From positions 1-64,000 of the forward strand of contig PABB01000071.1 of assembly GCA_002702655.1 (NCBI GenBank): a stretch of 64,000 nucleotides of DNA, in the 5' to 3' direction. The notes under the pieces are model-generated. The model made no database searches. It had not been told where the DNA came from and saw only the letters and a program-made list of their open reading frames with translations. Positions 1 through 10,645 of the stretch are shown in pieces. This DNA comes from Planctomycetaceae bacterium. Lineage in GTDB: Bacteria > Planctomycetota > Planctomycetia > Pirellulales > Lacipirellulaceae. Each line of letters starts with the position of its first letter. Position 1 is the stretch's first letter. The position numbers and the translations under genes were made by a program.

Positions 1-223
1 TGGGTTGTTGAGTCCACACCGCCTGTAAGGCGACCATGCCAGCCGCATCAAGGCCAATTCAATGATCGAAAAGGGTTAACGGCGTAGAGTGCCACCCGCC
101 GGTGCGTACACTCAATTAATGCCTGTGAGCTCGACGCGACCTGCAGCCTTCGGCCATTCTTGTCCGCAGTGCCGGTTCACGACTACGCCATTGCCGATGA
201 AATTTTGACACGCACGTCCAAGC

Positions 224-1000
224 ATGCGACGCTTCAGATTCTCACTCAGAATGGCACTCGGCGGCATGGCAGCTTTCGCCGTATTGATTTTCGCTGTCCA
301 GGAGTTGCGTCAATTGCACTACGCGGGGCAACTCAAACGAGAAATCGAAGAGATGGATGGTTGCTCCGTCATTGAGATTCTTCAGTATGGGAAAGAGCAA
401 GGATTTCGTCCCAGTTGGGCCTACGATCTCCTTGCCGACGCGGCACGACGCGGTGACTATCGAACGCTGGGTTATTTTAGCTATACAGCAAATTTCGACA
501 GAGAAATCAGCGACGGCCAAACTGCCCTGAGACTTGCCGCCGCTAATGGGCATTTCAACGCGGTGAAGTATCTCCTTGTTCAGGGTGTCGATACAGAGCT
601 GCGAGATGCCAATGGCGTTAGCGCCTTCGATTCAGCATTAACCTCACTGCACCCGGAAGTTGCTGCGTTGATTTCAGCGTCAAATGACGCGTCTTGGCCA
701 CAAGTTCTTCAGCTTGAAGAATCACTTTCCGAATTCGTTCATCGCTCGGGCCCCAACCGAAAAACCATAGACCGCCGCCTGAAGTCCATCGCTTATTCCC
801 ACATCACTTCGCTCCGAATTGACCAACCGACCGCAGCAGCGGAGGGGGAGTGGTGGTTTCGCGGCAGCAGCAATGTCTGTATCGGAATTGTGCTCGCTAC
901 CGATAGCGAAGGCTATACAGGCGTCAATTACGCCTGGTTGGTCGACGGGCATAGAGTGGACGAAGTCCAGTATTCCTACCCGCCGGAAGTCCTTGAATAA
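224..1000 (+). CDS. Membrane-anchored ankyrin-repeat protein
   Basis: A 258-residue protein with an N-terminal membrane anchor: a basic start (MRRFRFSLRM) is followed by a hydrophobic stretch at about residues 10-26. Residues about 95-150 read as two ankyrin-type repeats (GQTALRLAAANGHFNAVKYL, then GVDTELRDANGVSAFDSAL), a fold used for protein-protein contacts. The last 100 residues have no family I recognise. The RFSLRM start resembles short N-terminal membrane motifs common in planctomycete proteins of unknown role. The gene stands alone, convergent with the AAA ATPase downstream. The ATG at 224 precedes the anchor directly. No partner or reaction can be inferred. Confidence 0.8.
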   Translation: MRRFRFSLRMALGGMAAFAVLIFAVQELRQLHYAGQLKREIEEMDGCSVIEILQYGKEQGFRPSWAYDLLADAARRGDYRTLGYFSYTANFDREISDGQTALRLAAANGHFNAVKYLLVQGVDTELRDANGVSAFDSALTSLHPEVAALISASNDASWPQVLQLEESLSEFVHRSGPNRKTIDRRLKSIAYSHITSLRIDQPTAAAEGEWWFRGSSNVCIGIVLATDSEGYTGVNYAWLVDGHRVDEVQYSYPPEVLE

Positions 1001-1107
1001 CCAGGCACAATGGCCCAATTCCGACTGTCTTGGCTCGAAACTGACTTCACATAAACTGCACCGGCTTCATCGTCCGGCGCACCGACGGGCAACCGTCCGC
1101 GACTCTG

Positions 1108-2592
<1,485 letters not shown>

Positions 2593-2763
2593 GGCGGCGG
2601 GCAGCGGGGGAGGGCAGGGCGGCGGGCGAAACAGGGGCGACGTCGAGGAGATTATAGCGCGACGGGCCGTATCGCCAAACGAACCGCGAGCCAGAACCGT
2701 TCGTCACCGCGTTGCCTGCGGGTGCAATCTGGCGCAACAAGCGCCCTGCAACAGGGAAAAGTA

Positions 2764-2845
2764 GCCGGCGGCACACCTGCCGCCGGGAAACGCCAAGGAG
2801 AAGAAACAGCGCCTGAATCGCCCGGCGACCTATGTGCCGCCGGCG
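2764..2845. repeat. Imperfect inverted repeat, gccggcggca family
   Basis: The left arm gccggcggcacacct (from 2764) pairs with the right arm ending in tatgtgccgccggc (to 2844). The left arm itself also contains gccggcggca followed by tgccgccgg. The same core forms the perfect 23-bp inverted repeat at 10493-10574, so this is probably a divergent member of one dispersed family. Confidence 0.6.
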
Positions 2846-2888
2846 AGGAGTCGCGCGTGCGCAGGTGGAACGATTGAGCGGAGTTGCT

Positions 2889-2926
2889 CCGCTGGGGGCT
2901 CCCGTGGGTCGTCCCCAGCCACCCCA
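2889..2926. repeat. Half copy of palindromic element family A
   Basis: The string ctgggggctcc...gtccccagccaccc matches the right half of the inverted-repeat elements at 13918, 17635 and 36838. The left arm is missing here, so this is a truncated copy. Confidence 0.65.
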
Positions 2927-2943
2927 CCCGAGGCTCAGCGGCT

Positions 2944-4074
2944 TCAGGCGGCCAACCGCCCGGTCTCGTCAACCGGAGCAGGATTCAACGCCGCGTCCAA
3001 CTCGGCCAGGATCGCTTCGCAGTCGCCCGCGTCGCAACGCAGCACGGCGTCGGCCTGCCGGGCAAGCGAGCGGGGAACGCGATCCTCGGGGTTGGCAATC
3101 AGCAGGCGGCAGGCCTGGGAGTGCTGAAAGCGGCCGCGGGGGCCCAACAGCAGCTCCACTTCAGGCACGTCGCCCGCGGGCAGCAAGCCGGCCAGCGCCG
3201 TGGCCACCAACGTCTGCCCCGCCGAGCCCGGCGTGACGGTCATCGCCACGTCGGCGATGTCGCGGCGGATCGCGCCGGCGAGGCAGCGAGTGAGTTTCAC
3301 CGGCCGCACGTGGTAGTCGACATTCGACCCGGCCTGCCACCGCTCGGGCGTCGAGTGGTGCGGCTGGTGCCAAATGTGATAACCCACGGAGTGGCGCAAC
3401 ATCGACTTCACGCGCGCTCCGGCGCGTCGCAGCCGCATGCCGAGGTCATCGTCCTCGCACCCCCAATTGCTGAAACCCTCGTCGAAGCCGTTGACCGCTT
3501 CGAGCTGCCAGCGCCACGCCGCGAAGTCGCAGCCCACGAGCTTGGGACGCGTCGGGTGGCGAAGCAAGTCGTACCACGGCGCCCGGCGACGGTGTTTGCC
3601 AATCCGCCGCCAGTCGGCGGCGTCGCGGGCCATGTCGACGAACTGGCCGCTGTCGACTTCGTCCAATCCGATCGCGGCGCTGGTGGCTTCGTCCAATCGC
3701 ACCGTGTCGCCGGCCCGCACCACGCCGGGACGCGCGACCTTGAGATGCCGCGCGACATGCCCGCGGGGAAATACGCAGTCGCCGTCGGTGAACAGCACGT
3801 AGTCGGCCCGCGCCATGCGGATGCCGGCGTTGCGGGCCTTGCTCACGCAGTAGCCGTCGTGCGGGTGCGTGTGAAAGCCGACGTAAAACGGCGCCGCGGC
3901 GGCAAACTCGGCCACGACCGCCGGCGTTTCGTCTTGCGAACCGTCGTCGACCACAAGCACTTCCATCCGCCCGGCCACGCCCTCCTGGCGAGCGAGCGAG
4001 TGCAAACACCGCAGGAGGTGCCCCGGGCGTTGGTACGTGGTGACAACGACCGAAATGTCGGGACGACTTGCCAT
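2944..4074 (-). CDS. Family 2 glycosyltransferase with galactosyltransferase-like C-terminal region
   Basis: A 376-residue GT-A glycosyltransferase. The N-terminus ISVVVTTYQRPGHLLRCLHS and VLVVDDGSQDET form the nucleotide-sugar binding half, and the DxD-like motif TDGD lies near residue 97. Residues about 185-240 (VGCDFAAWRW, VNGFDEGFSNWGCEDDDLG) match the C-terminal motif of galactosyltransferase-like GT2 enzymes, where the ED pair helps hold acceptor and metal. The last 100 residues are unassigned. It probably builds a surface glycan or exopolysaccharide. It lies just downstream of a methyltransferase on the same strand (about 160 bp apart), and the two may work on one glycan. Donor and acceptor cannot be read from sequence. 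Confidence 0.85.
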   Translation of the reverse strand: MASRPDISVVVTTYQRPGHLLRCLHSLARQEGVAGRMEVLVVDDGSQDETPAVVAEFAAAAPFYVGFHTHPHDGYCVSKARNAGIRMARADYVLFTDGDCVFPRGHVARHLKVARPGVVRAGDTVRLDEATSAAIGLDEVDSGQFVDMARDAADWRRIGKHRRRAPWYDLLRHPTRPKLVGCDFAAWRWQLEAVNGFDEGFSNWGCEDDDLGMRLRRAGARVKSMLRHSVGYHIWHQPHHSTPERWQAGSNVDYHVRPVKLTRCLAGAIRRDIADVAMTVTPGSAGQTLVATALAGLLPAGDVPEVELLLGPRGRFQHSQACRLLIANPEDRVPRSLARQADAVLRCDAGDCEAILAELDAALNPAPVDETGRLAA

Positions 4075-4232
4075 GGCGCTTCGAATTGCGGCGAGCGGAG
4101 CGACTTAGGTGGGAGACGATCGGCAAGGCCAATCTGCGTATTCATCGGCGCGCCGCCCGAGAAAACTGGAAGCGCACCTGACTTTTCCGCTAGCACGACC
4201 GAAGCATGCTAGCAGCGAATCCGCAGGCCGCG

Positions 4233-4997
4233 TCAGGCCACCTGCCGCTGCCAGTCTTCGGGGTCAATCAGTTGATGAGGCACCATCGATCGCAGCACGC
4301 GATAGTGCATTTTGCGAAGCCAGCTCGGCTGGCGCTCGTTGTGGAACTGCTGCAACCGGGTCAGTTGGCGACGCAGCCGCAATTTGCGCGTCGCGAACAC
4401 GCGGGCGTCGGCGGGATTCTGGCGGAACTGGGCCCAGCCGATCGATCCGACCATGCCGCAGGCCGCGAAATTCTCGTCGCCCAGCACGTTTTCAGTGAAC
4501 ACGAACACGCGGTCGCCTGACAGATTCAGCACGTCGTGAAACGCGACAATCGCCCCGTCGGCCAACCAGCGGCGGGCGCTGGCCACGTCGCCGGCGACGG
4601 TCGGCGAGTCATTGGCGCCGTCGTGCCACAGCAGCCGCAGCGGTGCGTTCCAGCTGGCCAGCGCTTCGGTCGAGGGCATGTGCAGCACCCGCACCCGATC
4701 GGCGACTCCGGCCGCCGCGAGATTTTCGCGCAACACGGCGGGATCGCCGATATCGACGGTCGTGAGCGGCGCGTTGTCCGACAGCGCCGCCCCGCGCGCC
4801 AGCGCGATGGTCGATTTGCCGCGGTAGGAGCCCAGTTCCAGGATCTCGCCGCGGCAGGTGGGCAGCGCCGCAGCCTGCGTCAAGAACGCCGCCTCGCGGT
4901 CGCTCAGCCAGCCGTCGACGCCGGCCAGCGTCGGGCGGGTCTCGGCGATGCATTTTTCCAGTTCAACCAATCGTGGTTCTTGCGTCGTTTCGGCCAT
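4233..4997 (-). CDS. Class I SAM-dependent methyltransferase
   Basis: A 254-residue methyltransferase of the Methyltransf_24 type. GEILELGSYRGKSTIAL near residue 50 is motif I for S-adenosylmethionine binding, TVDIGDP supplies the acidic ribose-binding residue, and LLWHDGANDSPTVAGDV with GAIVAFHDV forms the later core strands. This family often methylates sugars or is found in glycan clusters, which fits the glycosyltransferase downstream. A GTG at 5003 is also possible, but the ATG at 4997 has a gggag motif about nine bases upstream and is preferred. Substrate unknown. Confidence 0.82.
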   Translation of the reverse strand: MAETTQEPRLVELEKCIAETRPTLAGVDGWLSDREAAFLTQAAALPTCRGEILELGSYRGKSTIALARGAALSDNAPLTTVDIGDPAVLRENLAAAGVADRVRVLHMPSTEALASWNAPLRLLWHDGANDSPTVAGDVASARRWLADGAIVAFHDVLNLSGDRVFVFTENVLGDENFAACGMVGSIGWAQFRQNPADARVFATRKLRLRRQLTRLQQFHNERQPSWLRKMHYRVLRSMVPHQLIDPEDWQRQVA

Positions 4998-5125
4998 GCG
5001 CACTCACTCCCAAAACAGTCGTGCCGCCAGCGCGATCCGTCGCGCAGCGGCTTGACCGGCGCGGGAAATTAGGAACTGAGCGGCGCGGCGTCAAGGCGAA
5101 TGAACGAGCGCCCGGCGGCGCCGTC

Positions 5126-6325
5126 TCACCACTGCTTTTCAAGCACCACGCCGCTGAAACCCTCGGGCGTCGTCTGCACGACCGGCTGCACGAGCAGGTC
5201 CGTTTCGGTGCGATTGACCGACGAGGCCGCCAGATAGGCCATCCACCACCCCATCGCCACCTGCGACGCGTAGTGGTGGCCGTCGTTGATGCGCGACAGG
5301 CCGGCCAGCGTCGAGCCCGCGTAGAATCCGCCGCGAAGCCACGGATTCTCGGTCATCTGGGCCGCGACCACAAACGGCACGGCCCCCATGAAGGCGTGCC
5401 CGCTGACCCCGTTATCGTCGACGAACGGCTCCCAGTGCGAGCGGGAGTGGTTTTCGTCGGGCCGCGAGGCGCCCAGCACGCGCTGCATCGCCAGCATGGG
5501 GGGAGCGCCGACGAGAATCGTCCGCAGCGAGCGAGCGCCCCACTCGCCGCCGGCGCCCAACGCGCCCTCGCCGTCGGCCAGCCACCCGCTCGTCACTGCG
5601 GCCGCGTAGAGCGGCAGCGCGTACTTGCCTTCGCCGAACATCTTCATCGAGTGGATCGTCTCGAAGTAATCGTCGGTGCGGGCGTTGCGGATCGACTCCT
5701 GATAGAAATCGTCGTTGAGCCACTGATCGGCCTGCGTGTTGGCCAGCACGCCCGCCACGCCCGCGCCGCCGGCGAGCCAGCCCAGGTTCCGCAGCGAGTA
5801 GTAATTGCGGTGATCGTCAAGAACGTCGTTCCACACCGCGGACCAGCCCTCGTCCGCGCGAGACGGCCGCAGGGACAGCGGCGTTGAATCGGCGCCGACT
5901 TCGCCCAGCCGCCACGGCCCCTCCGGGGCCAGCACGGGCGCGGGCTGCCAGGCGGCGCCGGCGTAGCTGGCGGCCGTGTCGTCGTAGCTCGCTAGCGTGA
6001 CGCCCGAATCGGCAGGCGCGGCCGCGTCACCGGAGTCCAGCGGCAGCAATTGCGCGACCAGCGCCGTCGACTCGGCGTGAACGTCGGCTGACAGCGCCGC
6101 GGTGAGCGGCAGATACGAGCGCTGGTCGATCGCTGCTGGTGCGGCTGGCGGCGGGGCAGCCACCGATTTCTGCGGCGCAGATTCTGCCAGCGGCGCCGGC
6201 GCCCATCCGGCGTGGCACCCGCTGGCAACGGCCAAGCACGCCAGCAGCCAGCCGGACAACGATGGCGCGCAGCGCCGGCGTTCAGAACGGCAAGCGGCGG
6301 CAGTCGGCGAGCGCGAGGGAAGCAA
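5126..6325 (-). CDS. PAP2-superfamily phosphatase, probable lipoprotein
   Basis: A 399-residue PAP2 (phosphatidic acid phosphatase type 2) enzyme. The C-terminal half holds the family signatures: GVSGHAFMGA (second motif, with catalytic His) and SRINDGHHYASQVAMGWW (third motif, with the nucleophilic His). A first KxxxxxxRP-like motif is less clear (ASRPDENHSRSHWEPF). The N-terminus is basic (SERRRC), then hydrophobic, and ends in VASGC near residue 37, which looks like a lipobox. About 150 Ala/Pro-rich residues link this to the enzyme domain. The start is a TTG at 6325, because no ATG occurs before the signal peptide. The substrate may be a lipid phosphate or pyrophosphate. Confidence 0.8.
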   Translation of the reverse strand: MLPSRSPTAAACRSERRRCAPSLSGWLLACLAVASGCHAGWAPAPLAESAPQKSVAAPPPAAPAAIDQRSYLPLTAALSADVHAESTALVAQLLPLDSGDAAAPADSGVTLASYDDTAASYAGAAWQPAPVLAPEGPWRLGEVGADSTPLSLRPSRADEGWSAVWNDVLDDHRNYYSLRNLGWLAGGAGVAGVLANTQADQWLNDDFYQESIRNARTDDYFETIHSMKMFGEGKYALPLYAAAVTSGWLADGEGALGAGGEWGARSLRTILVGAPPMLAMQRVLGASRPDENHSRSHWEPFVDDNGVSGHAFMGAVPFVVAAQMTENPWLRGGFYAGSTLAGLSRINDGHHYASQVAMGWWMAYLAASSVNRTETDLLVQPVVQTTPEGFSGVVLEKQW

Positions 6326-6460
6326 AACGAGGCAGCGCGTGATGGTCAGGGGGCGCGCAAACGCGCGGACCTTCCCCCCAAACAGGGGCGCCGCGCCGTG
6401 CGCCGCGGTTGATACCGCCTGCCGCGAGCCGCCGCAAGGGCGAATCGACGCCCCGGCGGC

Positions 6461-8098
6461 TCACGCCGCTTTGTTCAACGCCGGCTCGTCGTCGCCCTCA
6501 TCGGCGGCCGCGTCCTTGCCCAACGCGGCATCATAGAACTCCAGCAAATCCTTGCGGAGCTTCGCCAGCGACGGCTCATGCGTGTACATCATGTGGCCGC
6601 CCGGGTAGTACCGCGTGATGAAATTCTCCCGCAACTCGTCGGGCAACTGCAGGTGATCGCGGGTGTATTGCATGGCAAACTGCGGCGTCGCCAGGTCGTA
6701 GTAGCCGCACGCCGCGAACACTTTCAGAAACGGATTGGTCGCCATCGCCTGCCGCAATGCACTGGCCGAACTGACATAGTCGTTGGCCATCCGCCCGTAA
6801 TTCCAGGGATGTACGCGATCGGTCAGAATTTCGTACACGCGATCATCCTCGACCTGCAATTCCTCGCGCAGATACTGGTTGATCGCCGAAGTGAATATCC
6901 CAAACACGCTGGTGCCGCTCGGGTCGTGCTCGGTCGTTTCGCCGACGCTGTCTGCATCGTAGCCGGAGTAGCGGCTGTCGAAGCGGCCGATCACCAACCC
7001 GCGGTCCCGCAGCAACTCCTTGCCGAATTGCCACATCGCAACTCGCAGGTCGGCCCGTTCGATGTACTCGGGCGACAGGCCGGTCAGTTCCGACATGCGG
7101 GCGACGATTTCCGCGCGGCGCTCAGCCGGCATCGCCGCCCCGGCGGACAGCGCCCGCAGGTAGGGCCCGTTGGCGAACTTCTCGGCCGCCTTCACGACCT
7201 TCTCAACGGGCTGCTGCTGCCACTTCTCGTCGAGCGCATCGTGATACCACGCGGTCGCCGCATAGGTAGGCAGAAACAACACGTTGGCCAGATCGTTGCC
7301 GCCGCCGAACGAGATCGTGCGAAAATCGACGACCGCCGACACCAGCACGACCCCGTTGAGGTCCATCCGGTAGCGGTCCTGCAGATACCCGGCGAGCCCC
7401 GCCGCCCGCAGGCCGCCGTAGCTCTCGCCCAGCAGGAACTTCGCCGAGCCCCAGCGGTCGTACTGCGTGGTGTAATCGTGAATGAATTGGCCGACGCTGC
7501 GCAGGTCTTCGCGGTAGCCGTGGAACTGCTGCTTGTCCTCGCCGTCGGCGGGGCGGCTGAAGCCGGTGCTCACCGGATCGATGAACACCAGGTCGGTCAC
7601 GTCCAACAGCGAGTAGGGATTGTCGATGAGCTTGGCCGGCGGGCGCTGCGGCTTGGCGTCGCTGTCGATTTCGACCCGCTTGGGGCCGAGCATGCCAATA
7701 TGCAGCCACACCGACGAGCTGCCGGGGCCGCCGTTGAAGCAGAACGTGACGGGCCGCTCGCCCGGCTCGGCGCCGTCCTTGGTGTAAGCCACGAAGAACA
7801 CGTTGGCCTTCGTTTTGCCATCGTCGCCCTTTTGCGGCAGGTTGCCGGCGGTGGCGGTCACGTCGAACGTGGCCCCGTCGATGGTCACGCTATGGTGGGT
7901 GACCGCGGGTTGATGCTCGTCGTCGTCTTCCGACTTCTTCTTGTCGCCCTTCTTCTTCGCTTCGTCCTTGTCAGCGGCGTCTCCGCTGTCCGCTTTCGCC
8001 GCCGCGCTCGAATGCTCGTCCGCGCGTCCGACTTGCGGCAAGGCCAGAACCAAAGCGAACGCCAACGCTACCAGACGCGTAAACCAACCAGCCTTCAT
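6461..8098 (-). CDS. Secreted S10-family serine carboxypeptidase
   Basis: A 545-residue peptidase S10 (carboxypeptidase Y-like) protein. A signal peptide covers residues 1-25 (cleavage near GRADE), followed by a charged Lys/Asp/Glu linker to about residue 65. FNGGPGSSSVW (121-131) is the oxyanion-hole motif, GESYGG carries the nucleophile Ser226, and the later segments GYYDLATP and YYPGGHMMYTH supply Asp and His. The family removes C-terminal residues from peptides, here probably in the periplasm or outside the cell. The upstream TTG at 8110 is less likely than the ATG at 8098, which directly precedes the signal peptide. It stands alone, with a palindromic element upstream. Confidence 0.9.
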   Translation of the reverse strand: MKAGWFTRLVALAFALVLALPQVGRADEHSSAAAKADSGDAADKDEAKKKGDKKKSEDDDEHQPAVTHHSVTIDGATFDVTATAGNLPQKGDDGKTKANVFFVAYTKDGAEPGERPVTFCFNGGPGSSSVWLHIGMLGPKRVEIDSDAKPQRPPAKLIDNPYSLLDVTDLVFIDPVSTGFSRPADGEDKQQFHGYREDLRSVGQFIHDYTTQYDRWGSAKFLLGESYGGLRAAGLAGYLQDRYRMDLNGVVLVSAVVDFRTISFGGGNDLANVLFLPTYAATAWYHDALDEKWQQQPVEKVVKAAEKFANGPYLRALSAGAAMPAERRAEIVARMSELTGLSPEYIERADLRVAMWQFGKELLRDRGLVIGRFDSRYSGYDADSVGETTEHDPSGTSVFGIFTSAINQYLREELQVEDDRVYEILTDRVHPWNYGRMANDYVSSASALRQAMATNPFLKVFAACGYYDLATPQFAMQYTRDHLQLPDELRENFITRYYPGGHMMYTHEPSLAKLRKDLLEFYDAALGKDAAADEGDDEPALNKAA

Positions 8099-8168
8099 TG
8101 CAAATTCCAATTCGATGAACTCGGTCCAAGTTGTGATTCATGTTCCGCCGCCGCCCCTGAAAACAGGG

Positions 8169-8261
8169 TGCCATGCCCACGTGGCATTAGCAACGTGGGC
8201 ATGCCAATGCGGACTCGATTCTCATGCTCACAGCGGAAGACCGCCGTGAGTATGGCACACC
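8169..8261. repeat. Nested palindromic element (family E)
   Basis: The outer arms are gtgccatgcccac at 8169 and gtgagtatggcac near 8248. Between them lie an inner pair, ccatgcccacgt and acgtgggcatg, and a second pair around cgg/ccgccgtgag. The nested structure lies between the divergent carboxypeptidase and ABC-transporter genes, and is either a dispersed repeat or a structured leader. Only one copy is seen in the window. Confidence 0.55.
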
Positions 8262-8372
8262 CCTCAATCCTCTCCGGCGAGCAGTGCTATACTATACGCC
8301 ACGGCCGCCTGCCGCGTTGGCCCTGTTTTTCGCCCCTTTTGTAAGCCATTTGGCCCCCAGCGGCCTTTGTTC

Positions 8373-9098
8373 GTGCCCTCCGAAGACTCCCCCGCCGCGC
8401 CGGGCGATCCCCCGATCATCCGCACTCGCCGGCTCGCTCGCTCCTACCAGGTGGGCGAGTCGACGATCCACGCCCTGCGCGGCGTCGATCTGGACGTGCA
8501 GCCGGGCGAGTTGCTGGGCGTCGTGGGCGTAAGCGGCTCGGGAAAGAGCACCCTGCTGCACCTGATCGGCGGGCTCGACGCCCCCACCGCCGGCGAAGTG
8601 GCCGTCGCCGGGCAGGCGCTCGGGGCGCTGTCGCGCCGGGCGCGGTCGTTGTATCGGCGGCAGACCGTGGGCTTTGTGTTTCAATCGTTCTACCTGGTGC
8701 CCACGCTCTCGGCGCTGGCCAATTTGAAAATGGCTCTCACGCTGCAGGGCGTCTACGGCGCTTGCCGCGAGCAACTGGCCCGCGAAGCGCTGGGCCGTGT
8801 CGGCCTCGCCGAGCGCGCCGACCACCGCCCGGGGCAACTTAGCGTCGGCCAGCAACAGCGCGTTGCCGTGGCGCGGGCCCTGCTGCACGAGCCGCCGGTA
8901 TTGCTGGCCGATGAACCGACGGCCAATCTCGACAGCACGACAGCCGCTGAGTTGATGGACCTGCTGGCCGACTTTCGCGAGCGGCTCGGCACGACAATCG
9001 TGATGGTCACCCACGACGCGGCGCTCGCCCAACGGTACTGCACGCGGACCGTGGCGATGTCCGACGGCCAACTCGCGGGCGCGGAGGCGGCGCCATGA
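8373..9098 (+). CDS. ABC transporter ATP-binding protein, MacB/LolD type
   Basis: An ABC ATPase of about 241 residues. It has Walker A GVSGSGKST, Q-loop FVFQSFYLVPTLSALAN, signature LSVGQQQRVAVARAL (a Gly-Gln variant of LSGGQ), Walker B VLLADEPTANLD and H-loop VMVTHD. The SFYLVPTLSALAN segment is typical of the MacB/LolD/FtsE group, which couples to FtsX-fold permeases. Its stop overlaps the permease ATG by four bases, so the two are translationally coupled. Start uncertain: TTG at 8367 or GTG at 8373, neither with a clear ribosome site. Confidence 0.9.
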   Translation: MPSEDSPAAPGDPPIIRTRRLARSYQVGESTIHALRGVDLDVQPGELLGVVGVSGSGKSTLLHLIGGLDAPTAGEVAVAGQALGALSRRARSLYRRQTVGFVFQSFYLVPTLSALANLKMALTLQGVYGACREQLAREALGRVGLAERADHRPGQLSVGQQQRVAVARALLHEPPVLLADEPTANLDSTTAAELMDLLADFRERLGTTIVMVTHDAALAQRYCTRTVAMSDGQLAGAEAAP

Positions 9099-10456
9099 GA
9101 GCGTGGGAACTGTTCCGCCAGGCGATGTTCGGCGCCGCACGGGCCAAGCTGCGCTCGTCGCTGACCGCCGCCGGGATCGCCATCGGCTGCGGCGCGCTGG
9201 TGTCGATGGTCGCGTTCGCGCTAGGACTGCAGCAGCAGATGGAGCGGCCGTTCAAGCAACTGGGGCTGTTGAACGACATCCACGTGAGTCCGTCCCGCGA
9301 TGGCGGCCGCGGTCGCGACGACCCCGACGAACCGGACGCCGACCAATCAGCCGACGAGCAAGCAGCGGAGTCCGCCAACCCGCCGGCCGTGCTGGACGAA
9401 GCGGCGGTGACGGCCATTCGCGACATCCCCGGCGTCAAGTTCGCTTACCCCGACCTGCGGTTGGCGAACCTGCGGTTGGCTGTCGGCGATAAATCGACTC
9501 GGGCGTCGGCGATCGCGGCGCCGCGCGAGTTGGGGCTCTCGCCGGAGTTGGCCTCGATGCTCACCGCCGGCGAGTTTTTCACGCTCGACGAAGCGCCGCA
9601 GGTGCTGCTCAGCAGCGAGCTAGCTCGCCAGCTGGGCTTCGACGATGCAGCGGACGCCGTGGGCGAACAACTGACGGTCTCGGCCACGGGGTTGGCCGCG
9701 GGCGACGAGGCGGGGCAATTCAACTTCACCGACAAGCAGATCGAAGCGGCGATCGTCGGCGTGTTCGACGTGCCGCAGTTCGGACCGTTTGGCGACTCGG
9801 CCAGCGTAGCGTTGATTCCCGCGGATCTGATGCAGCACCTGCCGGGGATTGTCGAGTCGCAGCTCAGCTCGATGCGGCGCGGCGGCGCGGGCGCCCCCGG
9901 GAACTACCGCCGCGTCGTCGTGCGGGCCGAGAGCCCCGCGGAGGTCGAGCGCATTGCCAAAAAAATCCGCGACCGCGGCTTCCACGCCCGCACCCTGATC
10001 AGCGAGTTGGGCGACGCGCGCACGGCGTTTCTGTTCCTCAAATCGCTGCTGGCCGCGGTCGGCTCGGTGGCGATGATCATCGCGGGCCTGGGCATCGCCA
10101 ACACGCTGCTGATGACCGTGCTGGAGCGGTACGAAGAGATCGGCCTGTACAAAGCGCTGGGCGCCACCGACGGCGACGTGCGGCTGCTGTTTCTGTCCGA
10201 GGCGGCCGTGCTGGGACTGGTCGGCGGGCTGCTGGGGCTGGCGCTGGCGGGGGTGGTCTGCTGGGGCCTGCAGTGGGGGCTGACCACATACATGGCCTCC
10301 CAGGGCATCAAGCAAAAAATCGACGCCTTTTACTTTCCGCTGTGGCTGTTGGCCAGCGGCGTGGGTTTCTCGCTGGTGATCAGCATCGCCAGCGGGCTGT
10401 ATCCAGCCTCCCGCGCGGCGCGGGTCGAGCCGATCGAAGCGCTGCGGCGAGCGTGA
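9095..10456 (+). CDS. ABC transporter permease, MacB/FtsX type
   Basis: A 453-residue permease partner of the preceding ATPase. One helix lies near the N-terminus (residues about 18-45), followed by a large soluble MacB-type extracytoplasmic domain (about 60-290). Three helices follow at the C-terminus with the FtsX signature (GIANTLLMTVLERYEEIGLY, then KALGATDGDVRLLFL). Such transporters move lipoproteins, peptides or antibiotics, or act as mechanotransmitters. An Asp/Glu-rich insertion (DGGRGRDDPDEPDAD) near residue 70 is unusual. No membrane-fusion adaptor gene is adjacent, so a full MacAB-TolC pump cannot be claimed. Confidence 0.9.
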   Translation: MRAWELFRQAMFGAARAKLRSSLTAAGIAIGCGALVSMVAFALGLQQQMERPFKQLGLLNDIHVSPSRDGGRGRDDPDEPDADQSADEQAAESANPPAVLDEAAVTAIRDIPGVKFAYPDLRLANLRLAVGDKSTRASAIAAPRELGLSPELASMLTAGEFFTLDEAPQVLLSSELARQLGFDDAADAVGEQLTVSATGLAAGDEAGQFNFTDKQIEAAIVGVFDVPQFGPFGDSASVALIPADLMQHLPGIVESQLSSMRRGGAGAPGNYRRVVVRAESPAEVERIAKKIRDRGFHARTLISELGDARTAFLFLKSLLAAVGSVAMIIAGLGIANTLLMTVLERYEEIGLYKALGATDGDVRLLFLSEAAVLGLVGGLLGLALAGVVCWGLQWGLTTYMASQGIKQKIDAFYFPLWLLASGVGFSLVISIASGLYPASRAARVEPIEALRRA

Positions 10457-10492
10457 GCAGGCGGATGACCCACGACACACAAAAAACGCCCC

Positions 10493-10574
10493 AGCCGGCG
10501 GCCTACGTGCCGCCGCTCGGTGCGCGGAATCCCATGTAGGCTGCAGTTCGGCGGCGGCACGTAGGCCGCCGGCT
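10493..10574. repeat. Perfect 23-bp inverted repeat downstream of the ABC permease
   Basis: Arm 10493-10515 is the exact reverse complement of arm 10552-10574, with a 36-bp loop. The core is gccggcggcctacgtgccgc. The copy lies 36 bp after the permease stop and could act as a transcription barrier. No T-run follows, so it is not a classic intrinsic terminator. A related imperfect copy is at 2764-2845. Confidence 0.8.
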
Positions 10575-10645
10575 ATTGTCCGTCGCGTGAAGTCGTCGTC
10601 ACGCAGGAATTGTCGCCCGGTTGCCTGATCCAACGAGTCCGTCGC

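Larger units (their letters stand above)
2593..2943. other. Intergenic stretch with palindromic repeats
   Basis: No convincing gene is seen between the AAA ATPase start and the glycosyltransferase stop. The stretch holds an imperfect inverted repeat built on gccggcggcaca/tgtgccgccggc and a half copy of the cccagccaccc element found elsewhere in the window. Both are listed separately. Confidence 0.6.

Noticed and set aside
8373-10456. Calling the ABC pair a MacAB-TolC drug pump
   Set aside because: No membrane-fusion protein gene is next to it.
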